From positions 186,001 through 250,000 of the forward strand of contig CAWHJF010000016.1 of NCBI GenBank assembly GCA_963829575.1: a DNA stretch of 64,000 bases, in the 5' to 3' direction. The stretch comes from KACC-23026 sp963829575 (GTDB lineage Bacteria; Bacillota; Bacilli; Bacillales; Sporolactobacillaceae). Shown in pieces: positions 33,574-41,568 of the stretch. A program made the position numbers and the translations under genes. The notes beneath the pieces are model-generated. The model saw only the letters and a program-made list of their open reading frames with translations, ran no database searches and was not told the origin of the DNA. Positions within the stretch are counted from its first letter, which is position 1; each line of letters opens with the position of its first letter.

Positions 33574-35181
33574 TTACACGAAATGATCTACAGCTGCCTG
33601 CTCGATCACTAAGCCCTTTTTGTAACGATCAATAAAGGTCTCAAATCCTTTAACATCCAATTCATCAGGATAGATTTCTTCTCGAGCAACCTCTTCAAAA
33701 ACTTTATTGTCGAGAAAGTCTTCTAAGCTTTCATCTGGAGATTTATTCACTAGGTATGACGCGAGAATGGCCATGCCCCATGCTCCACCTTCTCCAGCGG
33801 TTGCGATCACCGAAACTGGGGTATTCAGGGCACCCGCTAATATTTTTTGCCCAACTACAGGCGTTTTAAATAAACCACCGTGAGCGAGGATATTTTCTAT
33901 GGCGACATTTTCCTCTTTCGTCAGAAGATCCATTCCAATTTTCAAAGCACCAAAAGCTGTAAAAAGATGCGTCCGAATAAAATTGGCTAAATTAAAGTGG
34001 CTTTCAGGCGTTCGAACAAATAGCGGTCGACCCACTTGCATACCCGTAATGGTTTCACCTGAAAAATAACCGTAGCTAAGTAAACCGCCACCATCTGGGT
34101 CAGCTTCCAAGGCTTTGTTTAACACCACTTCAAAAATTCGATTCATATCCACTTTTTGCCCCATGGCCTCAGAAAATTCTCGGAATAGTCCCAACCAGGC
34201 ATTGAGATCACTTGAACAATTATTCGCATGAACCATTCCAACGGGGCTACCATTTGGAGTTGTGACGAGGTCAATCTCTGGATAGACGTTCGACAGTTCT
34301 TTTTCTAATACGAGCATCGCAAACACCGAAGTCCCAACCGAGACGTTCCCCGTTCGCTTCCTTATGCTATTGGTGGCGACCATCCCCGTACCCGCATCAC
34401 CTTCTGGCGGAGAGAGTGGAATCCCGGCTTGAAGATTTTTTGAACGGTCGAGAATACCGGCTCCTGTTTCGGTTAACACACCCGCTTCTTCGCCTGAAAC
34501 CAAAACTTTAGGTAGAAGATTGTTTATGGACCAAGGAAATGCTTTGTTAGTGATTTGATCATCAAATTGTTGAATCATGCGTGCATTGTAATCGTGCGTG
34601 TCTTCATCAATTGGGAACATGCCTGAAGCGTCTCCGATTCCGATAACTTTTTGACCCGTCAATAACCAATGAATAAAACCAGATAATGTCGTGATCAAAT
34701 CGAGTCGTGATAGATGCTTCTCTTCATTTAATATCGCTTGATAAAGGTGGGCAATACTCCACCGTTCAGGGATATTGAATTGGAAGAGTTCCGTTAATTC
34801 GTTTGCTGCAACTCCGGTTGTTGAATTGCGCCAAGTTCGAAATGGCACTAGTAACTCACCTGTTTTGTCAAACGCCATATACCCGTGCATCATGGCCGAA
34901 ATTCCAATGGATCCTATTGTTCGAATCGTCATCCCATAATTCCGCTCAACTTCTTGCTTCATTTCACTGTACGCGGCTTGCAACCCCGTCATAATATCTA
35001 CTAAGTTGTATGTCCAAAATCCATTATCTAAGAGGTTTTCCCACTCATAACTTCCAGTTGCAAGGGTTTCAAATCGATGATCAATCAACACGGCTTTGAT
35101 TCGTGTGGATCCGAACTCTATACCAAGTGAGGTTTCTCCCTTAGTAATCGCTTGTTTAATTGCTTCGCGATTCTTTTTCAT
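33574..35181 (-). CDS. araB: Ribulokinase
   Basis: AraB phosphorylates L-ribulose at O5. The 535-residue FGGY-family kinase has the phosphate-1 loop GIEFGSTRIKAVLID near residue 22, MMHGYMAFDKTGELL near 95, the phosphate-2 GTSVFAMLVLEK near 278, and the adenosine motif AHGGLFKTPVVGQKILAGAL near 425. It is intact and is the first gene of the ara operon, 16 bp before araD. The promoter and two AraR boxes lie 70-120 bp upstream. The gene order araB-araD-araA differs from the araA-araB-araD order of B. subtilis. Confidence 0.94.
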   Translation of the reverse strand: MKKNREAIKQAITKGETSLGIEFGSTRIKAVLIDHRFETLATGSYEWENLLDNGFWTYNLVDIMTGLQAAYSEMKQEVERNYGMTIRTIGSIGISAMMHGYMAFDKTGELLVPFRTWRNSTTGVAANELTELFQFNIPERWSIAHLYQAILNEEKHLSRLDLITTLSGFIHWLLTGQKVIGIGDASGMFPIDEDTHDYNARMIQQFDDQITNKAFPWSINNLLPKVLVSGEEAGVLTETGAGILDRSKNLQAGIPLSPPEGDAGTGMVATNSIRKRTGNVSVGTSVFAMLVLEKELSNVYPEIDLVTTPNGSPVGMVHANNCSSDLNAWLGLFREFSEAMGQKVDMNRIFEVVLNKALEADPDGGGLLSYGYFSGETITGMQVGRPLFVRTPESHFNLANFIRTHLFTAFGALKIGMDLLTKEENVAIENILAHGGLFKTPVVGQKILAGALNTPVSVIATAGEGGAWGMAILASYLVNKSPDESLEDFLDNKVFEEVAREEIYPDELDVKGFETFIDRYKKGLVIEQAAVDHFV

Positions 35182-35195
35182 GTCAATCCCCCATC

Positions 35196-35209
35196 TGACA
35201 GCGCTTTTA
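35196..35209 (-). promoter_or_regulatory. Candidate CcpA (cre) site near araB
   Basis: TGACAGCGCTTTTA matches the cre consensus except at one end position. It lies in the 5' leader just before araB, where a bound CcpA could block elongation. Confidence 0.45.
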
Positions 35210-35249
35210 TATCTATTTTGAGAAAACGTGTCTCATACTTATACTCACA

Positions 35250-35278
35250 ACTTTAAATTATGTACGTATATATGTCAA
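35250..35278 (-). promoter_or_regulatory. araB promoter
   Basis: TTGACA (35273-35278) and TAAAGT (35250-35255) are 17 bp apart on the minus strand. A weaker AraR box fills the spacer, which explains repression in the absence of arabinose. Confidence 0.8.
35258..35273. promoter_or_regulatory. AraR box 1 (within the araB promoter spacer)
   Basis: ATTATGTACGTATATA retains the central GTACGTA of the AraR operator (consensus ATTTGTACGTACAAAT) but has weaker flanks. Confidence 0.55.
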
Positions 35279-35288
35279 TGATTTGTAT

Positions 35289-35304
35289 ATTTGTACATAC
35301 AAAT
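35289..35304. promoter_or_regulatory. AraR box 2 (upstream of the araB -35)
   Basis: ATTTGTACATACAAAT differs from the B. subtilis AraR consensus at a single position and is almost perfectly palindromic. Together with box 1 it gives the two-operator layout known for the ara operon. Confidence 0.85.
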
Positions 35305-35356
35305 ATACTTCCTCCATACAGAAACGCCTATTCACGAAAGTTTAGTGAATAAATCG

Positions 35357-35370
35357 GCAAAGCGCTTTAA
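35357..35370. promoter_or_regulatory. Candidate CcpA (cre) site in the araB-araR interval
   Basis: GCAAAGCGCTTTAA contains the AAAGCGCTTT core of cre sites. It would place catabolite repression on the ara promoter region. Confidence 0.5.
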
Positions 35371-35493
35371 CTACAAGATCACGAACACACTTTTCAAATC
35401 ATACTCGGACCTTTTTTTAGGCGCTTCAAATATAAATGCTGTTTCTTTACAATCTTAATCGTATAAGTTTATGTTCATTGATGTTTTATTGTG

Positions 35494-35509
35494 TCTTATA
35501 CGTATAAAT
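35494..35509. promoter_or_regulatory. AraR box 3 (araR autoregulation)
   Basis: TCTTATACGTATAAAT has a perfect inner palindrome (TTATACGTATAA) with the TACGTA centre. It lies upstream of araR, where B. subtilis also has a single operator. Confidence 0.6.
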
Positions 35510-35662
35510 AGAGTTTTCAAACAAGTCAAGCGAATGATCCCCTTTAATAATGATTAAATAACCTTTATTATATAAATAAGTCGAATAGGCATACTTCTAC
35601 CCAAGAACACTCGCGTTCTTGATAACTTGGATTTGTATGGATCAATTTCAGGAGGATTACCA

Positions 35663-36757
35663 ATGGTTGCAAAATATATACAAGTCATGGATGAAATAAA
35701 AAACTGGATCATGGAAGGCAAGATTCAACCTGGAGAAAAAATCGGGTCTGAAAGTGAGTTAATGGAAATCTTTGATTGTAGTCGCCATACTGTACGGCAA
35801 GCAATTGGAGAACTTGTCCATGAGGATTGGCTCTATACGATTCAAGGTGGCGGCACTTATTGTAAAGAGAGACAAGTGAACGCTCACCTTACTGCGTTCC
35901 CTTCAAAAACAATTGGTGTTCTGACCACTTATATATCAGATTATATTTTCCCTCATATAATTCGAGGGATTGAATCCTATACCGCTGAAAAGGATTACAG
36001 CTTATTGCTTACAAGTACAAACAATAACTTAGCTCTAGAGAAAAAAGGGCTTTTAAATGTACTGACCAAGAGCATTGATGGCTTGATTATTGAACCCACA
36101 AAAAGCACGTATCATAACCCGAATCTTAGCTATTATTTAAACCTTGAAAGACAGGCCATTCCGTTTGTCATGATCAATGCGTCTTACTCTGAGCTCGCCG
36201 CTCCAAGCTTTACAATCGATGATGAAAAAGGGGGCTATCTTGCCACTCAACACCTCATTGATTTAGGACACAAAAGAATTTTGGGGCTCTTTAAAACAGA
36301 TGATCTTCAAGGGGTTAATCGCATGAAAGGCTATATTCGTGCCCATCGCGAACATAGTTTTTTACCTCACCCTGATTTAGTGATCTCCTTTACAACAGAA
36401 GAAAAAGGGAAAATCCTTCAAGAGAAAGTAAGGACATTACTTCAAAAAGAAGATGAGGCGCCACAGGCGATTGTATGCTATAACGATGAAATTGCCCTAA
36501 ATGTGTTTCATATCCTCCGAGAACTGTCTCTAAGCGTCCCAGAAGATGTCTCCATTATAGGATTTGATGATTCCCACTTAGCGGAAGTGACAGAGATCAA
36601 GCTCACATCCGTTAAGCATCCCAAGGAAGCTTTAGGGAGAATCGCTGCTGAGACCTTAATTAAGCTCATTGAAAAAAAACAATCTAAAAGTCAGACATCC
36701 ATTGTCTTTGAGCCAGAGCTTGTGATCCGAAACTCGACCGCTTCACCCAAAATGTAA
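35663..36757 (+). CDS. araR: Arabinose-responsive transcriptional repressor AraR
   Basis: AraR represses the ara genes and releases DNA when L-arabinose binds. It is a chimera: residues 1-70 form a GntR-type winged helix (GSESELMEIFDCSRHTVRQA), and residues 80-364 form a LacI/GalR-type sugar-binding domain (FPHIIRGIESY, TIDDEKGGYLATQHLIDLGH, IIGFDDSHLAEVTEIKLTSV). The ATG at 35663 is chosen because AGGAGG lies 7 bp upstream. It is divergent from araB, with about 480 bp between them holding three AraR boxes. It ends in a shared terminator facing racE. Confidence 0.95.
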   Translation: MVAKYIQVMDEIKNWIMEGKIQPGEKIGSESELMEIFDCSRHTVRQAIGELVHEDWLYTIQGGGTYCKERQVNAHLTAFPSKTIGVLTTYISDYIFPHIIRGIESYTAEKDYSLLLTSTNNNLALEKKGLLNVLTKSIDGLIIEPTKSTYHNPNLSYYLNLERQAIPFVMINASYSELAAPSFTIDDEKGGYLATQHLIDLGHKRILGLFKTDDLQGVNRMKGYIRAHREHSFLPHPDLVISFTTEEKGKILQEKVRTLLQKEDEAPQAIVCYNDEIALNVFHILRELSLSVPEDVSIIGFDDSHLAEVTEIKLTSVKHPKEALGRIAAETLIKLIEKKQSKSQTSIVFEPELVIRNSTASPKM

Positions 36758-36771
36758 AATTCGTTCACCAA

Positions 36772-36799
36772 AAAACCGCCAATAAAGATTGGCGGTTTT
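36772..36799. terminator. Bidirectional terminator between araR and racE
   Basis: AAAACCGCCAA and its complement around a 6-nt loop, with A-rich and T-rich flanks on either side. Confidence 0.9.
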
Positions 36800-36802
36800 T
36801 TC

Positions 36803-37594
36803 CTACTCAAGATTAATGTTTTCAATAACCGGGTCAACGTTCAGCCAATCTTTAACAATGCCTTTTAGCACACCCTCGGATCCCGTTGTATAAAATTGAT
36901 GCGTGGGTGGCCCTGATTTTGATAACAAACCATTTAAGTATAAAACGGTACTGGTTTCCCGTGCCGTCTCTTCACCTGAATCAATGAGTGTGACCGACTT
37001 ACCCATCACGTCCTGAATCAGCGGTTTTAAAAATGGATAATGAGTGCAGCCCAGAATCAGTGTATCGATCGGAACCTCTTTAAATGGGAGCAGTTCATTT
37101 CGAACAATTTCCATAGCTCTCTCCCCACTTAGTTCACCCGCTTCAACTAAAGGCACTAACGACGGGCAGGCAAGGCTTGTTATTTTAATATAGGGGTGAA
37201 GGCTGTGCAACGCATGGTTATACGCCTTACTATTAATCGTTCCCACCGTTCCAATGACCCCTACATGTAAGTTACGCGTCATTTTAATGGCCGCCCGTGC
37301 ACCAGGGAACACGACCCCCACCACTGGAATGGGCAGTACTTTTTTGATCTCATTAACCGCTACTGCGGTCGCCGTGTTACAGGCAACAACAAGTAATTTA
37401 ATTCCTTTTTCCAATAGGTAATTGGTCATTTGCCAAGTAAACGCTCGAACTTCTTCTTCTGGTCTAGGACCATAGGGGCAACGGAGTGTATCTCCAAGAT
37501 ATAAAATTTGTTCGTTAGGCAACTGTCGCATCAACTCTCTTGCAACAGTCAATCCTCCTACTCCGGAGTCAATGACTCCAATTGGTTCGTTCAA
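36803..37594 (-). CDS. racE: Glutamate racemase
   Basis: This enzyme makes D-glutamate for peptidoglycan (and poly-glutamate where present). The 263-residue protein begins with IGVIDSGVGGLTVARELM and has the two catalytic cysteines in VACNTATA (Cys72) and LGCTHYP near residue 185, both typical. A TTG start follows GAGGCG. In B. subtilis racE stands between ysmB and gerM; here the ysmB side is kept, and the gerM side is interrupted by ara genes. Confidence 0.95.
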   Translation of the reverse strand: MNEPIGVIDSGVGGLTVARELMRQLPNEQILYLGDTLRCPYGPRPEEEVRAFTWQMTNYLLEKGIKLLVVACNTATAVAVNEIKKVLPIPVVGVVFPGARAAIKMTRNLHVGVIGTVGTINSKAYNHALHSLHPYIKITSLACPSLVPLVEAGELSGERAMEIVRNELLPFKEVPIDTLILGCTHYPFLKPLIQDVMGKSVTLIDSGEETARETSTVLYLNGLLSKSGPPTHQFYTTGSEGVLKGIVKDWLNVDPVIENINLE

Positions 37595-37642
37595 AACATC
37601 GCCTCATTTTTCTAGGTGTGTAACACAGCATCCTGTAATTGA

Positions 37643-38106
37643 TTAGTTATGATCATGGTCTCTTTTTTTGATCTCTTCATATAATAAAGCTAGTCCCTTT
37701 TGAAAAGGCCCCATTACGTCAGCGGGTAAAGATGACATGCTTTCTTCCAAGAATTGCTGCCGTTTTAAAATAACAGCTTGAATAATGTCTTCGCCTTTTT
37801 CTTTAAGGTGGATTCGCACAAGTCGTTTATCTTTTTCATCCTTTCGTCGCTCAACCAACTCTTTTTCTTCTAATTTATCAACAAGATCGGTTGTGGTGCT
37901 AAAAGCAAGAAAAAGATGGAGGAAAGCTCACCGATTGTGATGCCCTCTTCTTCTGAAACCCATTGGAGTGCGACAAATTGTGGTGGAGTAATCCCCACAT
38001 TAGACAGAATTTGACGTCCTGTAATCCGAATAATGGACGCAATATAGCGCATTTGTTTTTCTAGCCTTGTATAATCCTCCGTCTCAATTGGTCGACCGTC
38101 TGACAT
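37643..38106 (-). pseudogene. ysmB: MarR-family regulator (YsmB-like), one frameshift
   Basis: The N-terminal part (from MSDGRPIETEDY) carries a MarR winged-helix start, RIIRITGRQILSNVGITPPQFVALQWVSEEEG in part, up to IGELSS. At about 37912 (a T5 run read on the minus strand) the frame is lost. In another frame the recognition helix and wing continue as LFLAFSTTTDLVDKLEEK and LVERRKDEKDKRLVRIHL through to the end. Restoring one base gives a 154-residue protein, the expected size. It is either inactivated or a sequencing error. ATG at 38106 has GGAGG 8 bp upstream. It sits 48 bp before racE as in B. subtilis. Confidence 0.85.
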
Positions 38107-38384
38107 GACCAAATCCTCCATCCATTTACCAAAAACTCATAAAGTAACACTTTATTTAGTAAGGGTATTACTGCCCGTTAAGGCGGGATAAAATCCATGT
38201 TTTATTTTAACATAGAAATAGGAATAAAGGAGTAGAATTCGGTTTCGGAATGGAATCGAAATCGCCTTACCAAAGTGACTTCTAACGCGTAATCTTCTGA
38301 ATAGGAGGACTTGCCCAAGAATAGTCCCATATTTAATAAGGCTCTTTTCTATAAGCGTGTTACTCTTAGAAAATAACACAAGCG
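38107..38384. other. Region upstream of the MarR gene
   Basis: No gene is seen. AGTAACAC ... GGTATTACT (38145-38175 roughly) is an imperfect inverted repeat that could be an operator for the MarR protein. A 26-bp segment at 38166-38192 matches the segment at 9877-9903 almost base for base. Confidence 0.4.
38166..38192 (+). repeat. Short dispersed repeat, second copy at 9877-9903
   Basis: TTACTGCCCGTTAAGGCGGG followed by ATAAAA at this site and TTACTGCCCGTTAAAGCGGG followed by AATAAAA at 9877 differ by one substitution and one insertion. Both can form a CCCG/CGGG hairpin. Confidence 0.6.
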
Positions 38385-38510
38385 AAACTTTGTGAGACGC
38401 CTTGGGGAAAAGCGGTCCAGGCGAGATCCCAAAGGTCGGAGACCGAGGGGCCTGCGGAACGCACGCGGCAAGCGCGTATATTTTCGCATACGTAAAAAAC
38501 AACAAAGTTT
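38385..38510 (+). repeat. GC-rich MITE-like structured element, copy 1
   Basis: A 126-bp non-coding element with perfect 9-bp inverted ends (AAACTTTGT at 38385-38393, ACAAAGTTT at 38502-38510). The interior is GC-rich and foldable: GGTC-GGA-GACC nested in CCC...GGG, then CGTAT...ATACG. The core GAAAAGCGGTCCAGGCGAG recurs with one change on the minus strand at 43436-43454. It separates the MarR gene from gerE. Similar GC-rich repeats are known in many Bacillus genomes; identity to a named family is not checked. Confidence 0.7.
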
Positions 38511-38540
38511 ACGAAAACAGCCTTTCATAATCGGGACAAG

Positions 38541-38566
38541 AAAAAACCGACCTATAAAGGCCGGTT
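38541..38566 (-). terminator. Terminator of gerE
   Basis: ACCGGCC and GGTCGGT arms (one mismatch) followed on the minus strand by TTTTTTC, just after the gerE stop. Confidence 0.8.
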
Positions 38567-38570
38567 CTTG

Positions 38571-38789
38571 TTAAAGCTCTAGTTCACCGATCCGAAGCAA
38601 TTCGACGACCGCTTGTGAGCGACCTTTTACACCAAGTTTTTGCATCGTGTTGGAAATATGGTTACGAACTGTCTTCTCACTGATAAAGAGCTCTTGTGCA
38701 ATATCTCTTGTTGTCTTATCTTGAACCAACAGGTCGAAAACTTCTTTCTCCCTCTTTGTTAATAAAGGCTTTGGTCGATGGTTCAACAA
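38571..38789 (-). CDS. gerE: Late mother-cell transcription factor GerE
   Basis: GerE is a small LuxR/FixJ-type DNA-binding protein that regulates late coat genes with sigma-K. The 72-residue chain is essentially one helix-turn-helix domain: LTKREKEVFDLLVQDKTTRD then IAQELFISEKTVRNHISNTM and a dimer helix with KLGVKGRSQAVVELLR. B. subtilis GerE has 74 residues. Two adjacent TTG codons follow GGAGGGG; the first is used here, though the second has better spacing. It lies between sdhB and ysmB as in B. subtilis. Confidence 0.96.
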   Translation of the reverse strand: MLNHRPKPLLTKREKEVFDLLVQDKTTRDIAQELFISEKTVRNHISNTMQKLGVKGRSQAVVELLRIGELEL

Positions 38790-38908
38790 ATCCCCCTCCT
38801 TGCTTCGAGCAAAGAGCTGTGGGAAGGTGTTTAGTCATTTCTATCTTATGTCCTCATCCCACAATATGTGAACAAATCAAGACAAAGAAACGGTTGAAAA
38901 AAAGCACA

Positions 38909-38944
38909 AAAAAGAGGCTGACCATAAACAAAGGGTCAGCCTCT
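38909..38944 (-). terminator. Terminator of sdhCAB
   Basis: Perfect 11-bp stem AGAGGCTGACC (38913-38923) with GGTCAGCCTCT (38934-38944), followed on the minus strand by T6. Confidence 0.93.
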
Positions 38945-38968
38945 GAACGAACCATTAATTATAAAGTA

Positions 38969-39730
38969 TTAAGTACGATCGCTGCCGAAGAAGTTTTTAA
39001 ATCCTTGGAATGCGGTTTCGCGGTTAAGCGCTGCGATCGACGTGGTCAATGGAATCCCTTTTGGACAAGATTGCACACAGTTTTGGGAGTTTCCACAGCC
39101 TTCGATGCCACCGTCTCCCATAATACTTTCAAGACGTTCTTTCTTATTCATCGCACCTGTTGGGTGAGAGTTGAACAGACGCACTTGAGAAAGCGGTGCT
39201 GGTCCAATGAAGTCGGATTTGCTGTTCACGTTTGGACAAGCCTCAAGACATACCCCACACGTCATACATTTAGATAATTCATAGGCCCATTGACGTTTCG
39301 TTTCAGCCATTCGTGGTCCTGGTCCAAGATCATACGTTCCATCAATTGGAATCCAAGCTTTCACTTTCTTAAGCGCCTCAAACATCCGGCTACGATCCAC
39401 AGCTAAGTCACGAACAACAGGGAACGTACGCATTGGCTCTAAACGAACCGGTTGTTCAAGCTTATCAACTAGCGCTGTACATGCTTGACGTGGCTTACCA
39501 TTAATAATCATGGAACATGCGCCACAAACCTCTTCCAAACAGTTCATTTCCCATTGTGGAGGTGAGGTCGCTTCCCCTTTTGCATTGACCGGATTACGAC
39601 GAATTTCCATTAAAGCAGAAATCACATTCATATTTTGACGATAGGGAACCTCAAACACTTCTTCATAAGGGGCTGAATCCGGACCGTCTTGGCGTTGAAT
39701 AATTAAGCGAACGGTATTCTTCTCTACCAT
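38969..39730 (-). CDS. sdhB: Succinate dehydrogenase iron-sulfur subunit
   Basis: SdhB passes electrons from SdhA to the membrane anchor. The 253-residue protein carries all three clusters: [2Fe-2S] in CLEEVCGACSMIINGKPRQA (starting near residue 65), [4Fe-4S] in CMTCGVCLEACP near 148, and [3Fe-4S] in GCGNSQNCVQSCPKGIP near 207. It is the last gene of sdhC-sdhA-sdhB, 15 bp after sdhA, with a strong terminator behind it. Confidence 0.97.
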   Translation of the reverse strand: MVEKNTVRLIIQRQDGPDSAPYEEVFEVPYRQNMNVISALMEIRRNPVNAKGEATSPPQWEMNCLEEVCGACSMIINGKPRQACTALVDKLEQPVRLEPMRTFPVVRDLAVDRSRMFEALKKVKAWIPIDGTYDLGPGPRMAETKRQWAYELSKCMTCGVCLEACPNVNSKSDFIGPAPLSQVRLFNSHPTGAMNKKERLESIMGDGGIEGCGNSQNCVQSCPKGIPLTTSIAALNRETAFQGFKNFFGSDRT

Positions 39731-39745
39731 TACTTTCGTCCCCCT

Positions 39746-41497
39746 TTAATGTTTAGTAGAATAATCGCGTTTCCGCGGTTGGATTAATGATGTATCAACC
39801 TCTTCATAAGAGAAATCTGGTCCATTTTTCTCGGAATTAAAGGTTGCTTTTGTTGTTTTGAGCCACTCATCATCATTACGTTCAGGGAATTCTGGCTTGT
39901 AATGGGCCCCGCGACTCTCGTTACGATTATAAGCGCCAAGCGTAATGACGCGCGCTAACTGAAGCATATTCCAAAGCTGACGAGTAAAGCTCGCCCCGCC
40001 GTTGCTCCATTTGGATGTATCGTTAATATTAATGTTTTGATAACGTTCCATAAGTTCTTGAATCTTTTCATCTGTTGCAAGCAACTTTTTGTTTTCGCGA
40101 ACAACGGTTACGTTATCGGTCATCCATTCACCAAGTTCTTTGTGAATGACATACGCATTATCCTTGCCATCCATTGCGAGGATATTATCATATTTCTCTT
40201 GTTCACGTAGACGATTTTGATCAAATACGCGAGAAGAAAGATCTTCTGTTTGTTTCTCTAAACCGTTGATGTACTCAACCGCATTAGGTCCTGTCACCAT
40301 TCCACCGAAAATAGAAGAAAGAAGGGAGTTCGCACCAAGACGGTTCGCACCATGATATTGGTAATCCGCTTCACCACATGCAAATAAACCTTTAATCTCG
40401 GTCATTTGGTTATTGTCAACCCAAATTCCACCCATTGAATAGTGGACGGCAGGGAAAATCTTCATAGGGACTTTTCTAGGGTCATCTCCTACGAATTTCT
40501 CGTAGATTTCCATAATTCCACCAAGCTTAACATCGAGTTCATGAGGATCTTTATGAGAGAGATCCAAATAAACCATGTTCTCACCATTCAAACCAAGTTT
40601 TTGATTGACACAGACATCAAAAATTTCACGCGTTGCAATATCGCGTGGTACGAGGTTTCCGTAAGCTGGGTATTTTTCTTCTAAGAAGTACCAAGGCTTA
40701 CCGTCTTTATACGTCCAAACTCGTCCACCTTCACCACGAGCGGATTCACTCATGAGGCGAAGTTTATCGTCTCCAGGAATGGCCGTTGGATGAATTTGAA
40801 TAAATTCACCGTTTGCGTAAGAAACACCTTGTTGATATACAGCTCCTGCTGCTGTACCCGTGTTAATCATGGAGTTCGTCGATTTACCGAACACAATTCC
40901 ACATCCACCTGTTGCAAGAATAACAGCGTCTGCAGCGAAGGTTTCAATCGACATCGATTTAAGATTTTGAGCCACAATTCCACGACACGCGTTGTCATCA
41001 TCGGTAACCGCAGATAAGAATTCCCAGTACTCATATTTCTTTACAAGTCCGTTTACTTCATAACGACGTACTTGCTCATCCAAAGCATATAATAATTGCT
41101 GACCCGTTGTCGCACCCGCATAAGCTGTACGATGATGTTGCGTTCCACCAAAACGGCGGAAATCAAGTAATCCTTCTGGTGTCCGGTTAAACATGACGCC
41201 CATGCGGTCCATCAAATGGATAATTCCAGGCGCTGCTTCACACATTGCTTTAACAGGGGCTTGGTTCGCTAAGAAATCGCCACCGTAAATGGTATCGTCA
41301 AAGTGAATCCAAGGTGAGTCGCCTTCCCCTTTTGTGTTAACTGCCCCGTTAATTCCGCCTTGTGCACACACGGAATGGGACCGTTTCACTGGTACAACTG
41401 AAAACAAGTCGACTTGAACGCCGGCTTCTGCTGCTTTAATGGTTGCCATTAACCCAGCCAAGCCGCCGCCGACTACGATAATTTTGCCGTTGCTCAT
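39746..41497 (-). CDS. sdhA: Succinate dehydrogenase flavoprotein subunit
   Basis: SdhA oxidises succinate to fumarate with covalent FAD. The 583-residue chain has the dinucleotide motif GGGLAGLMATIKAAEAG (residues 9-25), the FAD-linking His41 in RSHSVCAQGGINGAV, the substrate motif HPTAIPG near 240, SESARGEGGRVW near 255 and the catalytic region GLFACGEADYQYHGANRLG near 370. It follows sdhC by 71 bp and precedes sdhB by 15 bp. Confidence 0.97.
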   Translation of the reverse strand: MSNGKIIVVGGGLAGLMATIKAAEAGVQVDLFSVVPVKRSHSVCAQGGINGAVNTKGEGDSPWIHFDDTIYGGDFLANQAPVKAMCEAAPGIIHLMDRMGVMFNRTPEGLLDFRRFGGTQHHRTAYAGATTGQQLLYALDEQVRRYEVNGLVKKYEYWEFLSAVTDDDNACRGIVAQNLKSMSIETFAADAVILATGGCGIVFGKSTNSMINTGTAAGAVYQQGVSYANGEFIQIHPTAIPGDDKLRLMSESARGEGGRVWTYKDGKPWYFLEEKYPAYGNLVPRDIATREIFDVCVNQKLGLNGENMVYLDLSHKDPHELDVKLGGIMEIYEKFVGDDPRKVPMKIFPAVHYSMGGIWVDNNQMTEIKGLFACGEADYQYHGANRLGANSLLSSIFGGMVTGPNAVEYINGLEKQTEDLSSRVFDQNRLREQEKYDNILAMDGKDNAYVIHKELGEWMTDNVTVVRENKKLLATDEKIQELMERYQNININDTSKWSNGGASFTRQLWNMLQLARVITLGAYNRNESRGAHYKPEFPERNDDEWLKTTKATFNSEKNGPDFSYEEVDTSLIQPRKRDYSTKH

Positions 41498-41568
41498 TCT
41501 GTCACGCTCCTTACTTCATTAGTCGTGCTGTAACATTTACTTATAAATGCCTCAAAAGGCTGAATTCA

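Noticed and set aside
38152..38505. 117-codon frame on the minus strand and a 60-codon frame on the plus strand across the GC-rich element
   Set aside because: They span the inverted repeats and hairpins of a non-coding element and resemble no protein I know.
38696..39277. 193-codon plus-strand frame antisense to sdhB and gerE
   Set aside because: It crosses the sdhCAB terminator and two well-recognised genes on the other strand; no ribosome site.
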